From positions 1-64,000 of the forward strand of contig CALGNX010000005.1 of the NCBI GenBank assembly GCA_937958265.1: a stretch of 64,000 nucleotides of DNA, read 5' to 3'. Position numbers and translations under genes: made by a program. The stretch comes from an uncultured Algibacter sp. (GTDB lineage: Bacteria; Bacteroidota; Bacteroidia; Flavobacteriales; Flavobacteriaceae). Of the stretch, positions 35,884 through 44,617 are shown in pieces. The number at the start of each line of letters is the position of its first letter. The stretch's first letter is position 1. The notes beneath the pieces are model-generated. The model did no database searches, had not been told where the DNA came from, and worked only from the letters and a program-made list of their open reading frames with translations.

Positions 35884-36593
35884 TCTCGAAACTAAATCTT
35901 GAAAACATTCTGTTTCTAGATATTGAAACCGTTCCTGAAACACAGTATTTTAACGATTTAGATGCTACTACAAAAGCCCTTTGGGAAGAGAAATCGAAAT
36001 ATCAAAGAAAAGAAGATTTTACAGCAGAAACATTTTACAATCGTGCAGGAATTTGGGCAGAATTTGGGAAAATAGTTTGTATTTCCGTTGGCTATTTTAC
36101 AGTTCAAGATAATTTAAAAAAATTTAGAGTCACTTCTTTTTATGGCGATGAAATTAAGATATTAAAAGATTTTAAAAACCTATTAGCAATACATTTTAAC
36201 CAACCAAAACATTTACTTTGTGCGCATAATGGCAAAGAATTCGATTTCCCATATATTGCAAGACGCATGATTATAAAAAATATAGAATTACCAGATAAAC
36301 TTAACTTATTTGGAAAAAAACCATGGGAAATACCACATTTGGACACCCTTGAATTATGGAAATTTGGTGATTATAAAACGTACACCTCATTAAAACTTAT
36401 GACGCATGTATTGGGAATACCATCACCAAAAGACGATATTAATGGTAGTGAAGTGTTTCAGGTTTATTATGAAGATCAAGAAATAGATCGTATTGTTACC
36501 TATTGCGAAAAAGATACTATTGCAGTAGCTCAAATATTTCTGCGACTAAGAGGCGATGCTATTTTAACTAATAAAGACATTATACATATTTAA
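35880..36593 (+). CDS. PolB-like 3'-5' exonuclease
   Basis: 237 residues. It has the DEDD exonuclease motifs: ILFLDIETVPE (Exo I, D and E), CAHNGKEFDFPYIARR (Exo II) and a YCEKDTIAVAQIFLRL (Exo III) with the tyrosine/aspartate spacing of the DEDDy group. It corresponds to the stand-alone exonuclease domain related to DNA polymerase B (DNA_pol_B_exo2). A role in repair or RNA/DNA trimming is likely. Translationally coupled to the serine hydrolase by a 4-base overlap. Confidence 0.87.
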   Translation: MISKLNLENILFLDIETVPETQYFNDLDATTKALWEEKSKYQRKEDFTAETFYNRAGIWAEFGKIVCISVGYFTVQDNLKKFRVTSFYGDEIKILKDFKNLLAIHFNQPKHLLCAHNGKEFDFPYIARRMIIKNIELPDKLNLFGKKPWEIPHLDTLELWKFGDYKTYTSLKLMTHVLGIPSPKDDINGSEVFQVYYEDQEIDRIVTYCEKDTIAVAQIFLRLRGDAILTNKDIIHI

Positions 36594-36719
36594 ATATATA
36601 ATAAAAACATATAGTGTGGATTCTAACAATATATTTAGAGCCTTTTAAAACCTATAATATATTAACACTAGTAAACGAGTACATTATAAAACGCACTTTA
36701 AAACAATTCAATTTAAATA

Positions 36720-38399
36720 ATGAAAGAAACCCCGATTTTAAAAGTTAAAGAACTATCTATTTCCTTTAGTAACAAGCAGGTTATTCATAATATTTCTTAC
36801 ACTTTAAACACTAATGAAATTTTAGGAATTGTTGGTGAATCGGGCTCTGGTAAATCGGTTTCTTCATTAGCTATACTTGGCCTTCTTCCTAAAAATATTT
36901 CTAAAATAAATTATGGAAGCATAACATTTAAAAACACAGACTTAACACAGCTTACACCAAAGTTATTTCAGAATATAAGGGGTAATAAAATTGCTATTAT
37001 TTTTCAAGAACCTATGAGTTCCCTTAATCCATCAATGACATGCGGAAAACAAGTTGAAGAAATTTTATTACAACATACCAACTTAACAAAAAAACAGGCA
37101 AAGGAAGAAACTATTTCCCTATTTGAAAAAGTAAAACTTCCTAATGCATTACGTGTTTACAACGTTTATCCACATGAGATTTCTGGCGGGCAAAAACAAC
37201 GCGTTATGATTGCTATGGCTATTGCCTGCAAACCAGATATTTTAATAGCAGACGAACCAACAACGGCACTAGATGTTACCGTACAAAATGAAATTATTAG
37301 TTTGTTAAAAGCATTACAAATAGAAACGAAAATGAGTATTCTATTTATAACTCATGATTTGGCATTAATTTCTGAAATTGCCAATCGTGTTTTAGTCATG
37401 TACAAAGGGCAAATTGTGGAGCAAGACACAGTTACTAATATTTTTAAAAACCCAAAACATAATTATACTAAAGCATTAATAAATTCTAGACCATCTTTAA
37501 ATAATAGACTTAAAACCTTACCAACTATTCAAGATTTTTTAGATGATAATATAAGCAACGTAATAATTACCGAGGCGCAACGCAAAAATAATCACAAATT
37601 ATTATATAGTAAACCACCACTTTTAGAAGTTATTAATATTGAAAAGGCTTACTTAACCCAATCGGGATGGTTTACAAAACCTAAATATTTTAAGGCAGTA
37701 AACAACGTAAGTTTTAAGCTTTTTGAAGGCGAAACATTGGGTTTAGTAGGAGAATCTGGATGTGGTAAATCCACCTTAGGTAACGCTATTCTGCTACTAG
37801 ACAAGGCAACATCTGGAACTATTTTATATAAGGGTGTTGATATCACAAAGCTTTCTAGATCTGCAATAAAAACATTACGAAAAGAGATACAAATTATTTT
37901 TCAAGATCCGTATTCATCATTAAACCCAAGAATACCTGTTGGCGAAGCTATTATGGAACCCATGCGAGTGCATAAACTATATAGCTCCAATAAAGAAAGA
38001 AAAGAAAAAGCAATTGCTATTTTAAATCGTGTAGGCCTATCTGAAGCGTATTTTAATCGCTACCCGCATGAGTTTTCTGGTGGCCAGCGCCAGCGTATAG
38101 GTATTGCTAGAACTATTGCTTTACAACCTAAATTAATTATTTGTGACGAATCGGTTTCTGCCCTAGACATATCCGTACAAGCACAAGTACTAAACCTACT
38201 TAACGAACTGAAACACGATTTTGGATTTACCTATATATTTATTTCTCACGACTTAGCTGTAGTTAAATACATGTCCGATCAATTATTAGTTATGAACCAA
38301 GGAAAGATTGAAGAGTTAGATGATGCAGATCGCATTTATAACCACCCGAAAAAAGCATACACTAAAAAACTAATTAATGCTATTCCGAAAGGCATGTGA
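36720..38399 (+). CDS. Double-ATPase ABC protein of the peptide/nickel class
   Basis: 559 residues formed by two complete ATPase domains, like DppD fused to DppF (YejF-type). Domain 1 (1 to about 265) has Walker A GESGSGKS at 39-46, the signature SGGQKQR and DEPTTALD. Domain 2 (about 305-559) has GESGCGKST and SGGQRQR. It powers uptake of oligopeptides or related solutes. No permease or binding-protein gene is in the window, so the partners are encoded elsewhere. No frameshift or missing motif. Confidence 0.92.
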   Translation: MKETPILKVKELSISFSNKQVIHNISYTLNTNEILGIVGESGSGKSVSSLAILGLLPKNISKINYGSITFKNTDLTQLTPKLFQNIRGNKIAIIFQEPMSSLNPSMTCGKQVEEILLQHTNLTKKQAKEETISLFEKVKLPNALRVYNVYPHEISGGQKQRVMIAMAIACKPDILIADEPTTALDVTVQNEIISLLKALQIETKMSILFITHDLALISEIANRVLVMYKGQIVEQDTVTNIFKNPKHNYTKALINSRPSLNNRLKTLPTIQDFLDDNISNVIITEAQRKNNHKLLYSKPPLLEVINIEKAYLTQSGWFTKPKYFKAVNNVSFKLFEGETLGLVGESGCGKSTLGNAILLLDKATSGTILYKGVDITKLSRSAIKTLRKEIQIIFQDPYSSLNPRIPVGEAIMEPMRVHKLYSSNKERKEKAIAILNRVGLSEAYFNRYPHEFSGGQRQRIGIARTIALQPKLIICDESVSALDISVQAQVLNLLNELKHDFGFTYIFISHDLAVVKYMSDQLLVMNQGKIEELDDADRIYNHPKKAYTKKLINAIPKGM

Positions 38400-38750
38400 T
38401 GCGGTATGATTAAACAAAATACCATTGAAACATATAAATAACCGGAAGCTATTTAAAAAGCACGTAAAATTAGTTTTTGCTAATGTTATATAGAAAGAAA
38501 CACCACAAAACCAAACAATGACAAGGTGTTCCTTTGAATAGGTATAACAAAAAAGTATCGGTTTACACTAAGCATATTAAGTTTATGGCAGATTTGGGAA
38601 TATACTAGTCTTATAAACTTAGGGCTCTCAAATTTAACATAAAAAATACATTAAATCGTTTATAAACATATATTTTAGATGAAAAGCATAATTATTTAAC
38701 AAATAAGTATTACTAATAGTTAATAAGGTGCCCGTTATACTATACATTAT
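38400..38750. other. Convergent intergenic region, nothing recognised
   Basis: 351 AT-rich bases between the ABC and scoB stops; no clear terminator, repeat or gene. Confidence 0.5.
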
Positions 38751-39404
38751 TCAAATATCCATTTCTGGAATATCGCCATTAATAATCAAATCACCTTCCG
38801 TAGCCGCTTTAATAGTGTCCACAGATACGCCTGGAGCACGTTCTAAAAGTTCAAACCCCTTTTCTGTTACTTCAATAACCGCAAGATTTGTTACTATTCT
38901 CTTTACACAAGCGACACCGGTTAATGGTAAGCTACATGTTTTTAAAAGTTTTGATGCACCCTTTTTGTTAGTATGCATCATAGCCACAATAATATTTTCT
39001 GCACTAGCGACTAAATCCATGGCACCGCCCATTCCCTTTACCATACGACCAGGAATTTTCCAATTCGCTATATCTCCATTCTGCGCTACTTCCATGGCGC
39101 CAAGAATTGTTAAATCGACATGTTTACCACGAATCATAGCGAAACTTAATGCAGAGTCGAAAAAGCTAGCTCCAGGTAATGTAGTAATGGTTTGTTTACC
39201 TGCGTTTATTACATCAGCATCCTCGTTACCAGCAAAAGGAAATGGCCCCATCCCTAAAACGCCATTTTCGCTTTGGAACTCGACCTCAATATCATCTCTA
39301 ACATAATTGGCCACTAATGTAGGTATGCCTATACCAAGATTTACATAAAACCCATCTTGCACTTCTTTAGCTATACGTTTTGCTATACCTTTTTTATCTA
39401 ACAT
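38751..39404 (-). CDS. scoB: 3-oxoacid CoA-transferase subunit B
   Basis: 217 residues. It has GIGIPTLVANYV and the catalytic glutamate in FQSENGVLGMGPFP, the SENG motif of family I CoA-transferases. It moves CoA from succinyl-CoA to acetoacetate or similar 3-oxoacids, used in ketone-body or branched-chain breakdown. It lies 42 bases after scoA on the same strand; the two subunits form one enzyme. An antisense frame of 192 codons on the plus strand (38728-39306) is a shadow of this gene. Confidence 0.94.
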   Translation of the reverse strand: MLDKKGIAKRIAKEVQDGFYVNLGIGIPTLVANYVRDDIEVEFQSENGVLGMGPFPFAGNEDADVINAGKQTITTLPGASFFDSALSFAMIRGKHVDLTILGAMEVAQNGDIANWKIPGRMVKGMGGAMDLVASAENIIVAMMHTNKKGASKLLKTCSLPLTGVACVKRIVTNLAVIEVTEKGFELLERAPGVSVDTIKAATEGDLIINGDIPEMDI

Positions 39405-39446
39405 TTTTATAATCGTTTTTAAATTATAACCAGCCTACTTAAAATT

Positions 39447-40148
39447 TTAATCGCGCTGTCTTACAGTACGCTGTTCAATACGCTTTTCGTACAGTTCGCC
39501 TTTAAATATGCGTTGTACAAATATACCAGGCACATGAATTTGATTGGGATCTAAAGCACCTAAAGGTACTAGTTCCTCTACCTCTGCTACTGTAATTTTT
39601 GCTGCACCACACATATTAGGGTTAAAGTTTCGTGCTGTACCTTTAAAAATTAAATTACCAGCCTCGTCCCCTTTCCAAGCTTTTACAAAAGCAAAATCTG
39701 CTTTAAATGCATGCTCCAAAACATACATTTTACCATCAAATTCTCGGGTTTCCTTACCTTTTGCTACTTCTGTACCGTAACCTGCTGGTGTGTATATTGC
39801 AGGAAATCCTGCTTGAGCAGCTCTACAGCGCTCTGCCAAAGTGCCTTGAGGAATTAACTCAACATCCAACTCACCAGAAAGCATTTGCCGCTCAAAAGCT
39901 TCGTTTTCGCCAACGTAAGACGCTATCATTTTTTTTATTTGCTTCTTTTGAAGTAGTAAACCCAAACCAAAATCATCAACCCCTGCGTTGTTTGAAATGC
40001 ACGTTAAACCATTTAGCTCAAGTTTTACCAATTCTGCAATTGCATTTTCAGGAATGCCACTAAGGCCAAAACCACCTAGCATAAACGTCATGTTATGCCC
40101 AACTCCCTTTAAAGCGTCTTTTACATTTGGTACTTTCTTGTTAATCAT
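39447..40148 (-). CDS. scoA: 3-oxoacid CoA-transferase subunit A
   Basis: 233 residues. It has [15 protein letters not shown] and the [14 protein letters not shown] motif of subunit A, with the loop [20 protein letters not shown]. It pairs with the subunit B gene 42 bases downstream to make a complete transferase. The start [13 protein letters not shown] is normal. It is first of the two-gene operon; the 221-base upstream gap to the next minus-strand stop contains its promoter, which I could not fix. Confidence 0.94.
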   Translation of the reverse strand: MINKKVPNVKDALKGVGHNMTFMLGGFGLSGIPENAIAELVKLELNGLTCISNNAGVDDFGLGLLLQKKQIKKMIASYVGENEAFERQMLSGELDVELIPQGTLAERCRAAQAGFPAIYTPAGYGTEVAKGKETREFDGKMYVLEHAFKADFAFVKAWKGDEAGNLIFKGTARNFNPNMCGAAKITVAEVEELVPLGALDPNQIHVPGIFVQRIFKGELYEKRIEQRTVRQRD

Positions 40149-40369
40149 AAACTTTAGCTTTTTCTCTTTTAATGTAAGAAAAATTAAAGTATTTGTTTAG
40201 TATATTTTAAAAAAAATATTTAAATTATTCAAAATTTAACACTAAAACACATAAGCCAATTTTAACAAAATAGTTGTGCTACCAAAATCGTTTATTGTTG
40301 AGTTTCTAAAAAAATTATGATTATTATTCTAAAGTCTAATTTATTTTTTATGGTACATTAGTCGTTATA

Positions 40370-42967
40370 TTAAAATCTCCATGTTGCAGAAGCAAGAAAA
40401 AATCTAGGTTGTACCTGGTAATTTGTTTGAGAAAAGAATGAAGATGTGTTACTACTAAAACTAGCATTTTTTAAATTAAAAATATTATTAAGTCTTATAT
40501 CAAAAGACCACTTATCATTATTTGATTTATACAGCATTGAAAAATCTGAAAGCGAACTAACTCCACCTAATTCCTGGCCAAAGTCTAAAATTTGGGTTTT
40601 ACTTAAAAATCTAAATCGTGGGGTTAGCTTATAAACGAATTTTAAAAAATACTTATGGAAATTAAAACTGTTCTCTTCAACTACCCATTTATTTGAACTG
40701 GAGATAACAGAAGCAGATACACTAATATTTAATTTCCTAGAGCATACAATTCCTGCATCCAATTTCCACTGATTTGTTAGTAACTTGCTTTGCCCAAATT
40801 GATCGTTAACAGACAAAAAAGATTTACTTAATTGCGTTGAGTACGTTAAACCTAAATTTGTTTTGAACTTTGCAAAGTATTTATCTAAAAGAAAATTGGT
40901 GAATATAGATTCCATATTTCCAGATTGCACAAACTTTGTAGATACAATTTCATCCTGAAAGGAAAGGTTAGGAATAAAGGCATTAGATAAACGCTCCAAA
41001 CCTAACTCCATACTAGATGTTAAATTAGTGTTTTCATTTTCCGAAATTTTTAGAGATGTTAAAAACAGGTCGCTTTTTTGCTGCATAGAAAAATCGGTCT
41101 GATATGAAACCGCAGAGCGATAATCTAAAAAAACACTTTGATTAAACAACTGATTGGGTTTTACAAAATTGTTTTCCGAACTTAATACGGTTTTAACCTT
41201 AATTTCTAAACTATTAAACAAATAATCCTCATAAGAGGCACCAAAAAGTGGCTCAAACAGCATCTTGTTAGAGCTCGAATTTTCAAATACCAAATTTACG
41301 CCACGTAACCTTGCAGAACCATTTAATGTAAATTTACTTAGTTCCTTTCTAATTTTAAATTCTGAATACATGTTCCTCAGTTCATACCGACTTAAGAACA
41401 GAGGCTTTAGTTCTAAAATAGATTTATTCCAACCTGAGTAAAATTTAATAGATGTGTTTTGAGAAAGTTTACCGTAAATATTAACATCTGCACCGATATT
41501 AAAACTACGCCAAAGAAATTGCTGTTTAAGGTTATCCAAAGCCCCACTGCTATACGTTATATCTAAAGATTCATCTAGATCATTATTGCCGAGCTTAAAT
41601 TGAAACTCGCCAGCCCATTTATCATTTAGCTTGTAAGTATAAGTTGCTACAGTAAGCAATTTATGCTGTTCTATAGCATCCAATTGTGTCGCACTTATCA
41701 ATGTTGTTTTATTAGTCGATTTAGTATTTGATGAGGCAGTTTTGTATTGAAATCTAATATTAAGTTCTTGATTTTTTCTAATAGCATAGTCCATTTTTAA
41801 ATCCTGAAAAAACTCTTCTGGTCGCTGGATTTGCTTTTGAAATTCGTTTATTGATAATGTACGCCCATTAGGAAAGAGATACGAAAGGGTATCGGAAATA
41901 AAAAAGTTTAGATTATTATCGTAAAAATTAGTGAGAGAACGTATTTTTAGTTTTTCATTAGGCTTAAAAAGAACTGCATTTGAAATAAAAACACCATGGT
42001 GAAAAGTGAAGTCTTCTTGATTAAAAAAATCTGGTGGTGCCACGTTATTATTCAAAATATTTGTGGGATTTACAAATCCCTTTCCACCATTCTTACTATC
42101 AAGATAAGTTTCCAGGTCATAGGTTTCCAAATCAGTACCAATATTGTTTGTTTCGGCAATTGAAAAAAGTTTTATTTTTTTTAGATAGGATAGCAGTTCT
42201 GCTTTTAACTCGTATTTAGATTCAATACCAGCTCCCAATTTCGCTTTGCCAAAAATCGGTGCTTTAGCATTCTCATTCAGCTTTAAGTTGATAGCAATAT
42301 CTTCTGATTGTTTTATACCGCGTAACAACCTTTTGTCGCTAAATTTTTTTAAAACCTCCACGCCTTCAAGCCAATCTGCCGATAAATTTTTACTCAATAC
42401 TTTGTAATTATCCCCAGTAAGATCATCGCCATCCAATAAAATTTTTTTAATTTCATTTCCTTGGTATTTAATGGTTCCAGTTAAAGCATCAACTGAAACA
42501 CCTGGCAACTTATGGAGAAGGTCCTCAACACTCTGTTCCGTACCGTCCCTAAAGTATTTCGGCCTGTAGGATATTGTATCGCCCTTAACTTCAATAGGCC
42601 TTCTATTTCTAACAAATACCTCCCGCAAACTATTTTCAGGTGCCAATTCCATAGTTATATTCAACTCCTGTAAGTAAACAGGTATTTTCCTAGCAACTGT
42701 TTCAAGACCTAACTTTCTAAATTTAACATTTATACTATCCTGTTCCGTATCATATTTTATAACGTACTTTCCCTCAGTATCAGACTGCCCAAAGGCGATT
42801 ACATTGCCTTGAAATTCCTCCAAAACAACAACAACATTTTCCAATTTCTCATTTGAAATGTTTAGAATTTTTCCAGACAATATATTTTCTTGCGAATATA
42901 TTAGTAATGGAAACAGCAATAAAACCACAATTATTGCTTTACATTTAATTGCAATTAAGTAAGACAT
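40370..42967 (-). CDS. Outer-membrane barrel with carboxypeptidase-regulatory N-domain, partner of GLPGLI protein
   Basis: 865 residues. A signal peptide (cleavage near YSQ, residue 26) is followed by a CarboxypepD_reg-like beta domain (about 27-110; SGKILNISNEKLENVVVVLEE), a TonB-plug-like region (about 125-225; VEDLLHKLPGVSVDALTG, KKILLDGDDLTGDNYK) and a long beta-rich region ending in aromatic ASATWRF. It resembles the TonB-dependent-receptor-like proteins that in Bacteroidota sit beside GLPGLI proteins. No TonB box is clear. It lies 21 bases after the GLPGLI gene and is probably made with it. The cargo is unknown. Confidence 0.85.
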   Translation of the reverse strand: MSYLIAIKCKAIIVVLLLFPLLIYSQENILSGKILNISNEKLENVVVVLEEFQGNVIAFGQSDTEGKYVIKYDTEQDSINVKFRKLGLETVARKIPVYLQELNITMELAPENSLREVFVRNRRPIEVKGDTISYRPKYFRDGTEQSVEDLLHKLPGVSVDALTGTIKYQGNEIKKILLDGDDLTGDNYKVLSKNLSADWLEGVEVLKKFSDKRLLRGIKQSEDIAINLKLNENAKAPIFGKAKLGAGIESKYELKAELLSYLKKIKLFSIAETNNIGTDLETYDLETYLDSKNGGKGFVNPTNILNNNVAPPDFFNQEDFTFHHGVFISNAVLFKPNEKLKIRSLTNFYDNNLNFFISDTLSYLFPNGRTLSINEFQKQIQRPEEFFQDLKMDYAIRKNQELNIRFQYKTASSNTKSTNKTTLISATQLDAIEQHKLLTVATYTYKLNDKWAGEFQFKLGNNDLDESLDITYSSGALDNLKQQFLWRSFNIGADVNIYGKLSQNTSIKFYSGWNKSILELKPLFLSRYELRNMYSEFKIRKELSKFTLNGSARLRGVNLVFENSSSNKMLFEPLFGASYEDYLFNSLEIKVKTVLSSENNFVKPNQLFNQSVFLDYRSAVSYQTDFSMQQKSDLFLTSLKISENENTNLTSSMELGLERLSNAFIPNLSFQDEIVSTKFVQSGNMESIFTNFLLDKYFAKFKTNLGLTYSTQLSKSFLSVNDQFGQSKLLTNQWKLDAGIVCSRKLNISVSASVISSSNKWVVEENSFNFHKYFLKFVYKLTPRFRFLSKTQILDFGQELGGVSSLSDFSMLYKSNNDKWSFDIRLNNIFNLKNASFSSNTSSFFSQTNYQVQPRFFLASATWRF

Positions 42968-42988
42968 GTAAACTAGATTTATATTGCT

Positions 42989-43750
42989 CTACTCAGTAAT
43001 ACTCAATTCTGTAACCACTCTTTTTTGTACAGTTTCCAATTCTATTTCCAAGTTAGGATGTTTCGCTTGAAGCTTTGCAAACTTTGCTTTGGTTGCCTGA
43101 AGGGATTTCTTCCATGATTCTTCAAGGCATAGAACAAAATTAGAATAAACTACCTGATTTTCTTCACCATTCTTTGATTTAACATTATTTTTCTTAACAT
43201 TTAAAGAAAGATTAGTTAATTGAATTAAAACTTCTTTGCTTTTATCAGTAACCTCTAATATTAATCCTGGTAGTCCTTTGAATTTCCAGGGTCCAAAATT
43301 CACAGGAATATCAGTAGTGTACCACGCCACATACTTTCTACCTCTAAAATTTGTTGTTGCTTTATGGCACTTATAATTTGCTATTATTTTTACTTCCTTA
43401 TAAAGCTTCCAATGGTGTGTTACCTTATCTTGGTACAAGATGGGTTTACCAGCCTCACAAAAATCTCTAACCTCAAGCATCGAACTTTTAATACCTGAAG
43501 TAATTGTATGGCCTATAGTATCTGTATAAACACGTTCAAATGCGTATTCGCCTCCAGATTCTTTTTTCTTAATATTCCAATTTTTAGAATTATTTTGCTT
43601 GCTTACAAATGTACTTATAGTTTCGCCAAAATATAGCTTACCTGTAAAGTAGAAATTATCTTCGGCTAATTTAATATCATACACAGCAATACCGTTTTGC
43701 GCATAAATAATTGCTGGTAAAATAAAAATAATAATAAATAGTTTTCTCAT
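42989..43750 (-). CDS. GLPGLI-family protein
   Basis: 253 residues with a signal peptide (MRKLFIIIFILPAIIYAQ). The defining motif is present at 159-164 inside GPWKFKGLPGLILEVTD. Two conserved-looking cysteines are C98 (DFCEAG) and C128 (YKCHKA). The family is restricted to Bacteroidota and has no known function. It sits between a two-cysteine secreted peptide gene and an outer-membrane barrel gene, all one strand. That arrangement suggests a periplasmic factor acting on the peptide or the barrel; this is inference. Confidence 0.92.
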   Translation of the reverse strand: MRKLFIIIFILPAIIYAQNGIAVYDIKLAEDNFYFTGKLYFGETISTFVSKQNNSKNWNIKKKESGGEYAFERVYTDTIGHTITSGIKSSMLEVRDFCEAGKPILYQDKVTHHWKLYKEVKIIANYKCHKATTNFRGRKYVAWYTTDIPVNFGPWKFKGLPGLILEVTDKSKEVLIQLTNLSLNVKKNNVKSKNGEENQVVYSNFVLCLEESWKKSLQATKAKFAKLQAKHPNLEIELETVQKRVVTELSITE

Positions 43751-43769
43751 GTTTTAATTTTAACCTATT

Positions 43770-43800
43770 AATCGGGAGGAAAATTATAATCCTCCCGATT
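43770..43800 (-). terminator. Hairpin between the peptide gene and the GLPGLI gene
   Basis: An 11-bp GC-rich stem (AATCGGGAGGA at 43770-43780, complement 43790-43800) with a 9-nt loop, 12 bases beyond the peptide stop. On the minus strand it is followed by AATAGG, not a T run, so it should pass some transcription. This is the layout of a partial terminator or mRNA stabiliser that gives more peptide than transporter. Confidence 0.6.
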
Positions 43801-43812
43801 TATTTTAGCGTA

Positions 43813-44025
43813 TTACATTTCAGCCAAAATTTCTAGAACTTCTTTGCATGATCCTTTAACTTTGAACCTATGTCCATCTGAAGTTTTTCCCCTAACTGTC
43901 ATTCTACATCCATCATCTAAAACCAAAAGCTCTTTTTCTGCCATTTTTGTTATAGATGCATTGGCGGCAGAAGGAACTGCCAGTGAACTTAAAATTAATA
44001 CCGTACTTAATACTAAATTTTTCAT
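43813..44025 (-). CDS. 70-residue secreted peptide with two cysteines
   Basis: A signal peptide (MKNLVLSTVLILSSLAVPSA, cleavage after ANA at 23) leaves a mature peptide of about 47 residues that contains exactly two cysteines, C40 and C60, 19 residues apart, likely to form one disulfide in the periplasm. It is otherwise rich in K, D, G and E, with an amphipathic C-terminus CKEVLEILAEM. No family is recognised. It is first gene before a hairpin, a GLPGLI gene and an outer-membrane barrel gene. Possible roles are a matured peptide, an export cargo or a regulatory subunit of the system. Confidence 0.75.
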   Translation of the reverse strand: MKNLVLSTVLILSSLAVPSAANASITKMAEKELLVLDDGCRMTVRGKTSDGHRFKVKGSCKEVLEILAEM

Positions 44026-44428
44026 TATTAACTATTTAATTATCTAAAGTTATTTACTAAATCAAGCATTTATAATTATGCTCATTCAGTTTGCAGAATA
44101 TCTGCTATAAAGTCTATTTACACCTTTAAATTTAATAGTCTGAGCTTAAACTTAAAAGCATAAAATAATTAGCGCTAATTTTGTTTCAACTTTTGTTTAA
44201 AGCAGAATTTTGAGTAGACTAAAACAAAATTTTGCGTTTAAAGCGCGGCAAACGTAAAAAAAAAAAGGTTAAGTGAAAGAAAATATGAAACTTTGTCCTA
44301 AATTATTTGAAGAGAAACAACATAATATTTTTAACAGGCTCCCTATTAACAAGTTAGACTACTCGCCGTGTCTCACTTAAAAAATAACGTTATAATTAAA
44401 TGCTTTTATTTGTGCAATTATGTGCTAC
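44026..44428. other. Intergenic region upstream of the peptide operon
   Basis: 403 bases with no gene that I can support. The minus-strand promoter of the peptide operon should lie near 44040-44080; TAACTTTA there is one base off the -7 consensus. A dispersed repeat copy starts at 44429. Confidence 0.5.
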
Positions 44429-44520
44429 GCGTTAGGGATAGTAGTGGATAGCCCACAGCCCGACTTTTTAGGAGGTGCGCGGACTTGTAACGTATAGCCC
44501 GACCCTTTTTCGGGTAACGC
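44429..44520 (+). repeat. Dispersed structured repeat, copy 3 (cassette B)
   Basis: 92 bp beginning GCGTTAGGGAT and ending TAACGC, with the cassette B interior (GCCCACAGCCCGACTTTT, GGAGGTGCGCGGACTTG, TAACGTATAGCCCGACCC) shared with copy 4 at 50378-50464. It lies between the PBP1A stop (97 bases away) and the peptide operon. Confidence 0.85.
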
Positions 44521-44617
44521 CCAAATTATAGTTAATTTAAAAAACAATAACAACCTAAAACTATAAATGATATAATTTTAAGTTATCACTGTTTTGCCAG
44601 GGTGTATTTATAGTAGG

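Noticed and set aside
38728-39306. Plus-strand 192-codon frame
   Set aside because: Exactly antisense to scoB, which has full family motifs; translation of the plus strand is low-complexity and matches nothing.
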